Below are positions 35,349-44,445 of a DNA stretch of 64,000 nt, piece after piece. The notes beneath the pieces were generated by a model. That model was given only the letters and a program-made list of their open reading frames with translations, was not told where the DNA came from and ran no database searches. The translations under genes were made by a program, and so were the position numbers. How positions within the stretch are numbered: the first letter of the stretch is position 1; each line of letters starts with the position of its first letter. Origin of the DNA: Paludisphaera mucosa (lineage in GTDB: Bacteria; Planctomycetota; Planctomycetia; Isosphaerales; Isosphaeraceae); assembly GCF_029589435.1 (NCBI RefSeq), contig NZ_JARRAG010000002.1:2046001-2110000 (forward strand), given 5' to 3'.

Positions 35349-36152
35349 GTGTACGAAGCGCATTTCGGCCTCGAACAGCGACCGTTCGGCGAGACCGCCC
35401 GCTCGTCGGCGTACGTCGCCCTCCCCAGCCGCGACGCGGCCCTCCGGCGCGTCCGTTACGGCCTGGAACACGGCCTGGGGCCCGCCCTGCTCTACGGCGG
35501 CTCGGGCTCGGGCAAGACGCTCGCGGCGAACCGCCTGGCGGCCGAGATTGCGGCCCCCACGGTCCACCTGACGTACCCGGCCATGCCGGCCGTCGACTTG
35601 GTCGTGCACCTCGCCGAGGAGTTCGGAGGCGCGCCCGTCGCCGCCCCCACGATGGCCTCCGCCCTGCGACGGCTCCGCGAGGCCCTCGGCGACCACGCCT
35701 CGCGTCGGGCTCGCCCCCTCTTGATCGTCGACGAAGCCCAGCTCATCCAGGACGCCTCGGTCTTCGAATCCCTCCGCCTCCTGCTCAACTTCCACACCGA
35801 CGGCGCCCCGGATCTCGCCCTCCTCCTGGTCGGGACGGCCGAGCTGGTCTTGCAACTCCCCGCGGCCTTCCAGGACCGCCTGGCCGCGCGCAGCCTCCTG
35901 CCACCGCTGACCGAAGCCGAATCCGCGACGTACGTGGTCGGCCGGCTGGCCGCGGCGGGGGCCCGCGATCGGCTGTTCGCCGCCGAGGCGCTCGTCGACC
36001 TCCACCGCGCCGCGCTGGGCGTCCCCCGGCGGCTGAACCACATCGCCGACCTCTGCCTGCTGGTCGCCTACGCCGAGAGCCGGCCGATCGTCGATTCCCG
36101 GATCGTGGGCGTCGCGGCGCGCGAGTTTCAGGTCGATCCCCTGGCGGCCTGA
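35349..36152 (+). CDS. ExeA/GspA-like AAA ATPase
   Basis: A 267-residue AAA ATPase of the ExeA/MshM type. It begins MYEAHFGLEQRPF, the family's usual opening, from a GTG at 35349 with GGGAGG four to five bases upstream. Walker A is GSGSGKT at 51-57, Walker B LLIVDEAQ at about 124-131, and LLLVGTAEL and FQDRLAARSLLPPLTEAE carry sensor 1 and the arginine finger. PRRLNHIADLCLLVA is the winged-helix lid. ExeA proteins power secretin or envelope assembly, and similar ones occur in exopolysaccharide operons. It closes the three-gene set. Confidence 0.88.
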   Translation: MYEAHFGLEQRPFGETARSSAYVALPSRDAALRRVRYGLEHGLGPALLYGGSGSGKTLAANRLAAEIAAPTVHLTYPAMPAVDLVVHLAEEFGGAPVAAPTMASALRRLREALGDHASRRARPLLIVDEAQLIQDASVFESLRLLLNFHTDGAPDLALLLVGTAELVLQLPAAFQDRLAARSLLPPLTEAESATYVVGRLAAAGARDRLFAAEALVDLHRAALGVPRRLNHIADLCLLVAYAESRPIVDSRIVGVAAREFQVDPLAA

Positions 36153-36319
36153 CCTCGCGGATCGCCCGGGACGGATTCTTGCGATTATGGTAGAACCGCC
36201 CCATGCGCGGCACGGCGGCCGCGTATTCCTTCATAGGAAGGCGTGCGATCGCGTCGGGCGAAGCGTCTCGCAGGCGTCCGAACGAAGGGTCGCCACGTTC
36301 CGACACCGGGAGCGCAAGG

Positions 36320-38296
36320 ATGGGTCGTTCACCGAAGTTAGGCAACGAAGAGCCGCGGGCTCGAGGACTTTGGCCCCTCGCCGCGATCTGGCTGGTCGGC
36401 TTGCCCACGCTTTACGCGACGGCCCGCGCCCAGGCCCCGGCCGACGGCTCCCAGGCCGGCGTGGAAGTGCTGACGCGCGGTCCGGTCCACGAGGCTTTCG
36501 CCGTCCCGGTCGTCAACGACCCCAGGCCGGGCCTGGTCGCCCCCAAGACCCCACCGCCGGCGGTCGAGGAGTTGCCGCCCGACGAGAAGCCCGCGGGCGA
36601 CGACGTCCAGTGGATGGCGGGCTACTGGAGCTGGGACCAGTCGCGCGCGGACTTCGTCTGGATCAGCGGCATCTGGCGCGAGCCCCCGCCGGGCCGGCAG
36701 TGGGTCCCCGGCTACTGGAACCCCGTGGCGAACGGCTGCCAGTGGGTCCCCGGGGCGTGGATCCCGGTCGCCCAGGCGGGCCCCGCGACCCTCGACGCCG
36801 ACGTCATGCCCGCGCAAGGCGAGGCCGTCTACCTCCCCGAGCCTCCCGCCAGCCTGGAAGTCGGCCCGAACATCCCCCAGCCCGCCGGCGAGGTCTTCTG
36901 GTCGCCCGGCTGCTGGTCGTGGCGCCAGTCCCGGTACGTCTGGCGGCCGGGCTTCTGGGCGGCCGTCCAGCCGACCTGGGTCTGGGTCCCCGCGCACTAC
37001 GTCTGGACGCCCGGCGGCTGCCTGTTCGTCGAGGGCTACTGGGACCTCCCCCTCGTCGAGCGCGGCATCCTCTTCGCGCCCGTCTATTACGCCCAACCGG
37101 TCTACCTGCAGCCGGCCTACGTCTACTCGCCGACGATCACCATCGCCGCGCCCGGACTGGTCGCCAACCTGTTCGTGCAGCCGAGCTACAACCACTATTG
37201 CTTCGGCGACTATTACGACCGGTCGTTCCTGTCCGTCGGCGTCTTCCCGTGGTTCTCGATGACCTACGTCTCCGGGCCCCGGCCGCCGGCGTACTACGAC
37301 CCGCTGTTCACCTTCTATGCGTCGGTGAACGTCAGGAGCAACCCGGGTTGGGCCGCGCGATGCCGCGAGGACTACGTCCTGCGCCGCGACAACATCGCGA
37401 TGCGGCCGCCGCGGACGTACATCGAGCAGACGCGGATCGTCCAGACGAACGTGAATATCACCAACAACATCACGATCAACCGCCAGGGCCCCGGCGGCCG
37501 ACCCGGCCACCGACCCGGCCCCGCCGCGATGATCGGTCGACCCATCGATCAGGTGGCCATGCGGCGCTCGGGGCCGGAACCGGGCGGGCCGCGGATGGAA
37601 CGGGTCGGCGTCGACGCCCGTCGGCAATGGCAGACGCGCTCTCGCGAGATGGCCGATTTTCGACTCCAGCGAGCCGGCCGCGAAGTCGAGGCCGCCCCGC
37701 GACCCGGGCCCGGCGGCCCTCGGCCCGGCCAGCCGCCGCAACTGGCCCAGGCCCGCCCACGGCCGTTCGCGATGGCGGCGTCGCCCGTCTCGGCCCCGAG
37801 GCTCGATCGCCCGCAGGTCGAGCGCCCCACCGGACCCATGCGCCGCCCGGAGCATCAGGCCTCACCCTCGGTCGGGACCGCCGCGCGACCGGCCGGGCCG
37901 CGGCATCTCGCCGCCAATGACGGGGTGCCGCCCGTCGCCGGATCGACGCGACCGCAAGTCCGCGAGCGGCCGCCGGGTCGGGTCGAAAGGCCCGTGGCGC
38001 GCGGCGCGGGGCCGGCCTTCCCGGGACATCAGCCCGATCCGGCCGCGAATCGGCCGGGTCTTTCTCACCTCGGGAAGGCGGAAGGAGCCCCTGCCCGACC
38101 GAATCCCGCCGGGCCGGCGGCGGGTCGACCGTTCGCGCCGCGACATCTCGGCGAGGGCCCCGCGACCGCCCAGCCGCCTCGGGCCGGCGCGCCCCGAGCC
38201 AACCCTCGGCGGCCTCCGCCGACGCCCCATCCCGCCGGACCGGTCCCCCGAGCCGGGCGGCGAAACCCCGAGGCGGACGGGCGTCCCAATCCCTGA
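36320..38296 (+). CDS. Exported WXXGXW-repeat protein with Pro/Arg-rich tail
   Basis: A 658-residue protein. A signal anchor (LWPLAAIWLVGLPTLYATARA) is followed by tryptophan-rich repeats at about 65-210: VQWMAGYWSWD, FVWISGIWREPPPGRQWVPGYW, CQWVPGAWIPV, VFWSPGCWSWRQSRYVWRPGFW and WVWVPAHYVWTPGG. This is the WXXGXW pattern of planctomycete and proteobacterial envelope proteins. A Tyr-rich middle follows (VYYAQPVYLQPAYVYSPTI), then about 250 residues rich in Pro, Arg, Gly and Ala without structure. The start at 36320 is chosen because the signal anchor begins soon after; an earlier ATG at 36203 is possible. Function is unknown; a wall-associated role is likely. Confidence 0.75.
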   Translation: MGRSPKLGNEEPRARGLWPLAAIWLVGLPTLYATARAQAPADGSQAGVEVLTRGPVHEAFAVPVVNDPRPGLVAPKTPPPAVEELPPDEKPAGDDVQWMAGYWSWDQSRADFVWISGIWREPPPGRQWVPGYWNPVANGCQWVPGAWIPVAQAGPATLDADVMPAQGEAVYLPEPPASLEVGPNIPQPAGEVFWSPGCWSWRQSRYVWRPGFWAAVQPTWVWVPAHYVWTPGGCLFVEGYWDLPLVERGILFAPVYYAQPVYLQPAYVYSPTITIAAPGLVANLFVQPSYNHYCFGDYYDRSFLSVGVFPWFSMTYVSGPRPPAYYDPLFTFYASVNVRSNPGWAARCREDYVLRRDNIAMRPPRTYIEQTRIVQTNVNITNNITINRQGPGGRPGHRPGPAAMIGRPIDQVAMRRSGPEPGGPRMERVGVDARRQWQTRSREMADFRLQRAGREVEAAPRPGPGGPRPGQPPQLAQARPRPFAMAASPVSAPRLDRPQVERPTGPMRRPEHQASPSVGTAARPAGPRHLAANDGVPPVAGSTRPQVRERPPGRVERPVARGAGPAFPGHQPDPAANRPGLSHLGKAEGAPARPNPAGPAAGRPFAPRHLGEGPATAQPPRAGAPRANPRRPPPTPHPAGPVPRAGRRNPEADGRPNP

Positions 38297-38311
38297 TTCG
38301 GGCTTTTCGCT

Positions 38312-38352
38312 CGGTCGCGCCGATTCCCTAAAACGGCGCGACCGGCTACCAT
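38312..38352 (+). promoter_or_regulatory. Dyad next to a -10-like element before the Lhr helicase
   Basis: CGGTCGCGCCG (38312-38322) pairs perfectly with CGGCGCGACCG (38334-38344). It is followed at once by GC-TACCAT (38347-38352), the recurring -10-like motif, 77 bp before the helicase ATG. The hairpin has no T-run after it, so it may be an operator or an RNA hairpin rather than a terminator for the previous gene. Confidence 0.4.
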
Positions 38353-38423
38353 CGAAGACCTGGACGTCAGTCGACGCATCCCTCCCTCCCCGGGGGGCGA
38401 AGGCGAGTCACCCAGGATTTTCC

Positions 38424-41051
38424 ATGATCGACGGCAAGGACGACGCCGAAAACGCGCTGGGGTTGCTCGGCGACCCCGTCCGGGAGTGGTTCACGGGTGC
38501 CTTTCCCGAAGGGCCGACGCCCGCCCAGCGGCTCGCCTGGCCGGCGATCGACTCGGGCGAGAACGTCCTCCTGATCTCGCCGACGGGGACCGGCAAGACG
38601 CTCGCGGGTTTCCTCGCGATCGTGGCCCGATTGCTGCGCGAGCATGCGGCGGACGGCCTCAAGCCCGGGCTGCGATGCGTCTACGTCTCGCCGCTGCGGA
38701 GCCTGGGATATGACGTCGAGAAGAACCTGTCGATCCCCCTGCGCGGGGTTCAGCGGCTGCTGGGGCTGGCGAAATGCCCCGTGCGCGTCGGCGTCCGGAC
38801 CGGCGACACGTCGGCGTACGAGCGTCGGAAGCTCCGCGAAGGTCCGCCGCACATCCTGATCACGACGCCCGAGAGCCTGTCCCTCCTGCTCAGCCAGTCG
38901 GGCTGGCGCGACCACTGGCGAGGCGTGTCTCATCTCGTCGTCGACGAGGTCCACGCGCTGGCGGCGACCAAGCGAGGGGCGGACCTGGCGATTTCGCTGG
39001 AGCGGCTGGCCGACGCCGCGGGCGACGACCCGGCGCGAGTGGGGCTCTCGGCCACCTGCCGCCCCCCCGACCCGGTCGCGCGGTTCCTCGTGGGCCCCTC
39101 GCGGACGTGCCGGATCGTCGAGGCCCCCCGCCCCGCCGGTTCGAAGGGTCTGGAGATCGCCGTCGAGTCGCTGCTCCGACCCGGCGAGGGCCCGCACCGG
39201 GGGCTGACCTACCGTCGCCTGCTGCGGCGCATCCGCAAGGCCGTCGCCGACAACCGGACGACGGTCGTCTTCGCCAACAGCCGGCCCATGACCGAGAAGG
39301 TCGCGCACGACTTGCGCAACGAGCCCTCGGGCCGCGGCGAGGCCCGCCACGCCTTCGACGGCGAGACCGAGGTCGCCGTCCACCACTCGGCGCTCGATGC
39401 GACACGGCGCCGCGACGTCGAAGAGCGTCTCAAGGCCGGCAAGCTCCGCGCCGTCGTGACGAGCACGAGCCTGGAGCTGGGCGTCGACGTCGGGACGGCC
39501 GATTTGACCGTGCAGATCGGCCTCCCCGGCGGCGTGGCGCGGTGCGTCCAGCGAATCGGCCGGTCGGGCCACCGCGTGGGCGGCCAGGCGCGGGGGCTGA
39601 TCCTGGCGGCGACGGCCGCCGAGGTCGCCGCCGGCGCCGTCACGGCCAGGGCCGCGCGGGCCGGGGCCATCGAGCCCCTGAAGCCGATCGCCTCGCCGCT
39701 CGACGTCGTCTGCCAGCAGCTCATCGGCATCGCCTGCGCGGGCGAGACCGAGATCGACGCGGCCTATGATCTTCTCCGCAAAGCCGGGCCGACGGCCGAC
39801 CTCGATCGCGACGACTTCCTCGCCTGCCTCGACTTCCTCGCCGGCGAGCTGTCCGGCCCCTCGGGCGCGTTCGAGCCCGAGCCGGGGGCGGCGCCTCGTT
39901 GGACGTCGCCGCGGATCTGGAAGCGCAACGGCTGGTTCGGCGTCCGTTCCCGACGCGTCCAGCGCTGGCTGTGGAGCAACGTCGGCACCATCAACGCCGA
40001 GGAGTCCGCGGCGGTCGTCGCCGACGGGACGTCGATCGGGACCGTGGAAGGGAGCTACGCCGAGCGGCTCTCGCCCGGCGACCGCTTCGTCCTCGACGGC
40101 CGCACCCTGGAGTTCCGCCGGCTCGACGGCCTCGTCCTCCAGGCGAAGCTCGTCGGCGGCGAGGCCGGCGCGCTGCCCGTCTGGCACAGCGACCGCCAGG
40201 CCCTGTCGACCGAGCTGGCCGCCGAACTGGCCGCGTTCCGCGCCGAGGCGTCGCGACGATCCGCCTGCGACGGCCCCGGCGCCGTCCGCGACTGGCTGGC
40301 CGAGACGCTCGAACTCGACTCGCGCGCCGCCGAGGTCGTCGCCGAGCTGATCGAGGCCCAGGACCGTTGGAGCGAGACCCCGACCGTCGACATGCTGCTG
40401 ATCGAGGAGTTCCCGACGCCGCTGGAACCGGGCTGGACCTACGCCTTTCACGCGCCCTTGAACCGCTCAGCGAGCGAGGCCCTGGGCCGGGCCGTCTCGG
40501 CGCGGCTGGGGCGGCGGTTCGGCCGCGACGCCACCTTCCAGCCCGCCGATCTGGGTTGGATCCTCAGGCTCCCCGACGACGTCCGCGTGGCCGAGGCCGA
40601 CCTGGCCGACATCGCGACGCTCGACCGCCTGGAGGAAGACGTCCTCGAAGGGGTCGACCGCGGCGAGCTGGCGGCGCGACGGTTTCGCCACGTCGCGTCG
40701 ACGGCCCTGATGGTCCTGCGCAATCCCGAGCCCGGTCGGCGGGTGCGGGTCGGCGGCATGAACTGGGTCTCCACGCGGCTGTACCCCCTGGTCAAGGCGG
40801 CCTGCCCCGACCACCCCCTGCTCCGCGAGACCCGCCGCGAGATCCTCTGCGACGTCCTCGACGTCCCCGCGGCGGCCCGCTGGCTGGAATCGGGGCCGAC
40901 CGTGCGGCTGCGACGGCTTGCGGCCCCCTCCCCGTTCGCCACCGCCTGGATCGCGCCCGGCGGCGACGAGCCCCTGCGCTACGACTCGCCCGACGACGCC
41001 CTGCGTCGGCTCCACGCCCGGATGACCGCCGCGGCCGGAGGGTCGTCGTGA
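38424..41051 (+). CDS. Lhr-type DEAD/DEAH helicase
   Basis: An 875-residue superfamily 2 helicase with the Lhr core: Walker A SPTGTGKT at 52-59, motif Ia YVSPLRSLGYDVEKNL, motif Ib TTPESLS, DEVH at 174-177, motif III GLSATC, motif IV VVFANSR, motif V TSTSLELGVDVGTADLTVQIG and motif VI QRIGRSGHRVG. The winged-helix and WH/beta-barrel half follows (about 350-850). Lhr enzymes move 3' to 5' on DNA and serve in repair. The downstream metallophosphoesterase gene overlaps it by four bases. In many bacteria this pair joins a DNA ligase and an exonuclease, but neither is here. AGGA sits seven bases before the ATG. Confidence 0.93.
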   Translation: MIDGKDDAENALGLLGDPVREWFTGAFPEGPTPAQRLAWPAIDSGENVLLISPTGTGKTLAGFLAIVARLLREHAADGLKPGLRCVYVSPLRSLGYDVEKNLSIPLRGVQRLLGLAKCPVRVGVRTGDTSAYERRKLREGPPHILITTPESLSLLLSQSGWRDHWRGVSHLVVDEVHALAATKRGADLAISLERLADAAGDDPARVGLSATCRPPDPVARFLVGPSRTCRIVEAPRPAGSKGLEIAVESLLRPGEGPHRGLTYRRLLRRIRKAVADNRTTVVFANSRPMTEKVAHDLRNEPSGRGEARHAFDGETEVAVHHSALDATRRRDVEERLKAGKLRAVVTSTSLELGVDVGTADLTVQIGLPGGVARCVQRIGRSGHRVGGQARGLILAATAAEVAAGAVTARAARAGAIEPLKPIASPLDVVCQQLIGIACAGETEIDAAYDLLRKAGPTADLDRDDFLACLDFLAGELSGPSGAFEPEPGAAPRWTSPRIWKRNGWFGVRSRRVQRWLWSNVGTINAEESAAVVADGTSIGTVEGSYAERLSPGDRFVLDGRTLEFRRLDGLVLQAKLVGGEAGALPVWHSDRQALSTELAAELAAFRAEASRRSACDGPGAVRDWLAETLELDSRAAEVVAELIEAQDRWSETPTVDMLLIEEFPTPLEPGWTYAFHAPLNRSASEALGRAVSARLGRRFGRDATFQPADLGWILRLPDDVRVAEADLADIATLDRLEEDVLEGVDRGELAARRFRHVASTALMVLRNPEPGRRVRVGGMNWVSTRLYPLVKAACPDHPLLRETRREILCDVLDVPAAARWLESGPTVRLRRLAAPSPFATAWIAPGGDEPLRYDSPDDALRRLHARMTAAAGGSS

Positions 41052-41755
41052 GCGTGACCGACCCGGAAAGCCTGCATCAGGGCTGGCTCCTGACCCCCGA
41101 GGGGGCCGCGGTCCGGCCCGAGGCGGCGACCGCGGTGATCGCCGACGTCCACCTGGGCTACGAATGGGCGCGAGGGGCGGCCGGCGATTGCGTGCCGGCC
41201 CACTCGCTCGCCGAGACCCGCGACCGCCTGGAGCGGGTCTTCGCGCGCTGCGAGGTGCGGTGCCTGATCGTCGCCGGCGACCTGGTCGAATCGCACCGTC
41301 CCTGCGCGCGGACCGCCGCCGACGTCGCCCGCCTCGACGTCTGGCTCGCCGGCCGCGGGGTCGAGCTGCTGCTCGTGCCCGGCAACCACGACCGCAGCCT
41401 CGCCGCGTCGCCCCGGCCGCCGGCGATCGCCGCGTCCGCCGCCGTCGCCGGCTGGACGATCCAGCATGGCGACCGTCCCGTCGTCGGCGATCGGGCCGTG
41501 ATCGGCCATCACCACCCCTCCCTGCGCGTGGCAGGCTCTGCGGCCCCGTGCTTCCTCGTCGGCCCGGCGCTCCTGGTGCTGCCGGCGTTCTCGGCGAACG
41601 CGGCGGGGCTCGACGTCGCGACCGCGGCGATCCCGGCGGCCTGGCGGTCGGCCGGCCTTCGATGCCTGGCGGCGGCCGGCGAGGGCCTGCTCGACTTCGG
41701 GCCGCTCGACTCGCTCGCGGCCCGCCTCCGCTCGGTCGCCGCTCAGGCGCATTGA
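41048..41755 (+). CDS. Ligase-associated-type metallophosphoesterase
   Basis: A 235-residue calcineurin-like phosphoesterase of the family linked to DNA-ligase/Lhr repair clusters. The GTG start at 41048 overlaps the helicase stop as GTGA, so translation is coupled. Metal-binding motifs are ADVHLGYEWARG (Asp33, His35), AGDLVES (Asp78), PGNHDRS (Asn113, His114) and GHHHP (about 161-165). The DVHLGYE form and the conserved IQHGDRPV segment are as in that family. It likely removes 2',3'-cyclic or 3' phosphate ends during repair, judged from homologues. Confidence 0.88.
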   Translation: MSVTDPESLHQGWLLTPEGAAVRPEAATAVIADVHLGYEWARGAAGDCVPAHSLAETRDRLERVFARCEVRCLIVAGDLVESHRPCARTAADVARLDVWLAGRGVELLLVPGNHDRSLAASPRPPAIAASAAVAGWTIQHGDRPVVGDRAVIGHHHPSLRVAGSAAPCFLVGPALLVLPAFSANAAGLDVATAAIPAAWRSAGLRCLAAAGEGLLDFGPLDSLAARLRSVAAQAH

Positions 41756-41827
41756 TCGCCCGAGCCCGGGGAATTAGGATGATGTTCGCCCCCATCCACG
41801 GCGATCGATGGCACAAGGTCTCTTTTC

Positions 41828-42277
41828 ATGACAATCCGTCTCCGTGAAATTCCGGGGCGCTCGCGGCGCGAAGTCCTCGCGGCGATCGCGCTGGGCCTGC
41901 TCGCGGCGGGCTGCGGCTCATCCGACGAAGACGCACCATCGCAGGTCTGGGGCCAGGTGGTGTGCCGCGGCAAGCCGCTCACCGAGGGGGCGGTCATCCT
42001 GATGCCCGTCTCCGACAAGGCCAACACCTGGGGCGCCGGCCATCTCGGCCGAGGAGGCCGCTTCAACATCGTGTCGTCCCGGTCCGACATCGCCTTGCAG
42101 CCCGGCCGCTACGCCGTCTATATCCGCCCGCCCCTCGTCACCGACCGAACCACCCTGAAAGTCGCGCCTCGGCCGGGCTACCCGGTCCCGGCGAAGTATC
42201 TCGACGCCGAGCACCCCGAGATCCACGTCCAGATCGGCACCGAGCCCACCAAGCTCGACCTCACGCTCGACGACTGA
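41828..42277 (+). CDS. Small lipoprotein with carboxypeptidase-regulatory-like fold
   Basis: A 149-residue predicted lipoprotein of a type widespread in planctomycetes. It has an Arg-rich lead (GRSRREVLAAI), a hydrophobic core and the lipobox LAAGC with Cys29. The mature part reads like a transthyretin/carboxypeptidase-regulatory domain: QVWGQVVCRGKPLTEGAVILMPV, GRGGRFNIVSS, LQPGRYAVYIRPP and a final LDLTLDD strand. Such lipoproteins are often associated with SusD-free surface assembly, but no function can be assigned. A strong bidirectional hairpin follows its stop. Confidence 0.75.
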   Translation: MTIRLREIPGRSRREVLAAIALGLLAAGCGSSDEDAPSQVWGQVVCRGKPLTEGAVILMPVSDKANTWGAGHLGRGGRFNIVSSRSDIALQPGRYAVYIRPPLVTDRTTLKVAPRPGYPVPAKYLDAEHPEIHVQIGTEPTKLDLTLDD

Positions 42278-42289
42278 TCGGTCGCCTGG

Positions 42290-42345
42290 AAAAATGGACG
42301 AGGGGCGGCGCCGTTCCCACGAATGGGAGGGCGTCGCCCCTCGTC
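42290..42345 (-). terminator. Long hairpin terminator between convergent genes
   Basis: GACGAGGGGCGGCGCC (42297-42312) pairs with GGCGTCGCCCCTCGTC (42330-42345), 15 of 16 Watson-Crick and one wobble on the plus strand. An inner CCCA/TGGG pair extends it. A run of five A at 42290-42294 becomes TTTTT after the stem on the minus strand, so it mainly ends the YTV-repeat transcript and may also end the plus-strand lipoprotein gene. Confidence 0.8.
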
Positions 42346-42409
42346 GCAGGCCGCCGGACGCGAACGGTTTCGGCGTCGCGGCCGGCGGCGGTTACGGTCG
42401 TGATCCAGA

Positions 42410-43984
42410 TCAGTTGCAGCTCAGGCAGCTCGGGACCATCACGGGGACCGACGTGGTCTGTTGCACCGCCACGGTCCGGGGGACGTAGCGGGCGACCACC
42501 CGGCTCGTCGTGACGGGAACCTGCTCCGCCACGCATACCGGGACCTGACGACTGGCCGTCTCGGCGACCATCCGCGTCTGGGTCACCGGGACTTCCTCGA
42601 CGCGTTCTTCATTCACGTAGCTGCACGTCGTCACCGGGGTCGTTTCGACGCGTTCCTCGGCGACGTAGCGGCAGGTCTGGACCTCGTAGGGCTCGACCCG
42701 CTCCTCGGCCACGTAGCTGCACGTAGTGACCGGGATGGTCTCGGAACGCTGCTCGGCGACCATCTCGCAGGTGCGGACCTCGTAGGGCTCGACCCGCTCC
42801 TCGTTCACGTAGCTGCACGTCTGGACCTCGTAAGGCTCGACGCGTTCCTCGGCGACGTAGCGGCAGGTCTGGACCTCGTAGGGCTCGACCCGCTCCTCGG
42901 CGACGTAGCGGCAGGTCGTGACGGGGTTCGACTCGACGCGTTCCTCGGCGACGTAGCGGCACTGGGTGACGGGCACCTGGCGGACCATCGACTCGCGGAC
43001 GTACCGGGTCTCGCTCACGTCCCGGATGACGGGCCGCGACACGAAGACCCGCTGGCTGACCGTGCGAGGCGGGCACTGGACGGCGACCGTCGCGGTGACC
43101 TTCTTCTTGTGCAGGCACCCCAGCAGGCCGCGAGGCTTCTCGTAGCCGCAGGCGTCGCATTCCGTGACGGGGACTCGCACCTGGCGTTCGACGACCGGGC
43201 CCGGAATGGTCGTATACTGCCGCTCGAAGTAGCCGGTCTCGACGACTTCCTGGCGGACGGTCGTCACCGGTCGGCAGACCGTGTAAGGCTGCTCGACCAT
43301 GACGGTCTCGGTCACCGGCCGCATCACCGTGTAGCGACGTTCCTGGTTGACGGTCTGATAGACGGGTTTGGTGACGGTGTACCGCCGCTCGCGACGCTCG
43401 GTCTGGTACACCGGCTTCATGACGGAATAGCGGCGTTCCATCTTCTGCGTCTGGTAGACGGGTTTGGCCACCGAGTAGCGCCGCTCCATCTGCTGGGTGC
43501 GGACGACCGGCTTCATGACCGTGTACTTGCGCTCCTGGTTGACGGTCTGATAGACGGGCTTGGTGACGGTGTAGCGCCGCTCGCGACGCTCGGTCTGGTA
43601 CACCGGCTTCATGACCGAGTAGCGACGTTCCTGGTTGACGGTCTGATAGACGGGCTTCGCCACCGTGTACTTGCGCTGGACGTAGGAGGTCTCGGTGACC
43701 GGCCTCATGACGGTGTAGTTCTCCGTCTGGAAGGCCGTGCGATACCGGGTCTCCATGACGGTGACGGGCTCGCTCTCGTACACGGTCTCGTAGACCGTCT
43801 GGTAGACGGTCTGCACCTGAGGGGCCAGTGCGACCACGCTCAGCTGCGTCGCGACGACCGGGGACGGGGCGCAAGAATGGCAGGCCCCGCCTCCGTAGGT
43901 GGCCCAGGCGGGCGAGGCGGACCCCGCCAGGATGGCGGCGGCCGCTCCGGCGGCCAGGCGCACGGCTCTCAAGGACTTGAACAT
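42410..43984 (-). CDS. YTV-repeat cell-wall protein
   Basis: A 524-residue secreted protein with a signal peptide (MFKSLRAVRLAAGAAAAILAG, cut near PAWATYGG). Residues about 70-260 repeat a unit of about 18-19 residues, such as YTVTKPVYQTVNQERR and YSVMKPVYQTERRERR, the YTV signature of planctomycete wall proteins. A Cys-rich hinge (CDACGYEKPRGLLGC) follows. The second half repeats an 18-residue unit with one Cys per turn: TCRYVAEERVEPYEVQ, seven to eight copies. Evenly spaced Cys suggests disulfide cross-links between or along solenoids. It ends VPSCLSCN. AGGAG lies seven bases before the ATG at 43984. Confidence 0.88.
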   Translation of the reverse strand: MFKSLRAVRLAAGAAAAILAGSASPAWATYGGGACHSCAPSPVVATQLSVVALAPQVQTVYQTVYETVYESEPVTVMETRYRTAFQTENYTVMRPVTETSYVQRKYTVAKPVYQTVNQERRYSVMKPVYQTERRERRYTVTKPVYQTVNQERKYTVMKPVVRTQQMERRYSVAKPVYQTQKMERRYSVMKPVYQTERRERRYTVTKPVYQTVNQERRYTVMRPVTETVMVEQPYTVCRPVTTVRQEVVETGYFERQYTTIPGPVVERQVRVPVTECDACGYEKPRGLLGCLHKKKVTATVAVQCPPRTVSQRVFVSRPVIRDVSETRYVRESMVRQVPVTQCRYVAEERVESNPVTTCRYVAEERVEPYEVQTCRYVAEERVEPYEVQTCSYVNEERVEPYEVRTCEMVAEQRSETIPVTTCSYVAEERVEPYEVQTCRYVAEERVETTPVTTCSYVNEERVEEVPVTQTRMVAETASRQVPVCVAEQVPVTTSRVVARYVPRTVAVQQTTSVPVMVPSCLSCN

Positions 43985-44445
43985 GCGGAACTCCTCGGCG
44001 GATCCTCGGGCTTCCACCTCGCCGCCCGGACCGATGCGGCCGGGCGGCCGGCCCCGAGGGAGTGCGCTGTCTCGTCCCTGAGAAAGCCCCCCCAAAACGA
44101 TGAAATTTCCCCGGCCCCTCGAAAAATCCCTCAAGGGGCCGCCGCTCTCATGCCGAAACCTATACGTTCGCGGCCCCTCTCAGGGCCCCACGAAATCGAG
44201 TATAACACCGGCCCATTTTGCGACTTTAGGATTTGGCGGGAATTCCCGGAGCCGTGGTTCTTCCTCTAGCGATTGCAACGAATGCATCGGGAGGAAGGGA
44301 TGTATTCATCAGGCGGAGTGGAGCAAGCGGCGCGCCGCGACCCGATCCCCGCGGACCTCCTCGCTATCGTAACTCTACGCAAAACCCACGCGCGGAGTAC
44401 GAAAGAAAGGGGGAAAAACTCAAGCGGGGAAGCGCATTGTAATTC
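43985..44445. other. Intergenic gap upstream of the YTV-repeat gene
   Basis: A 461-bp gap between two minus-strand genes, AT-richer than average from about 44210 onward. TATACT on the minus strand (44203-44198) is a weak -10 candidate for the YTV gene, without a matching -35. The paired dyads at 44436-44479 are at its upstream edge. I see no gene. Confidence 0.35.

Noticed and set aside
44198-44203. Promoter of the YTV-repeat gene (TATACT on the minus strand)
   Set aside because: No -35 at the right distance; kept only as a remark in the gap entry.
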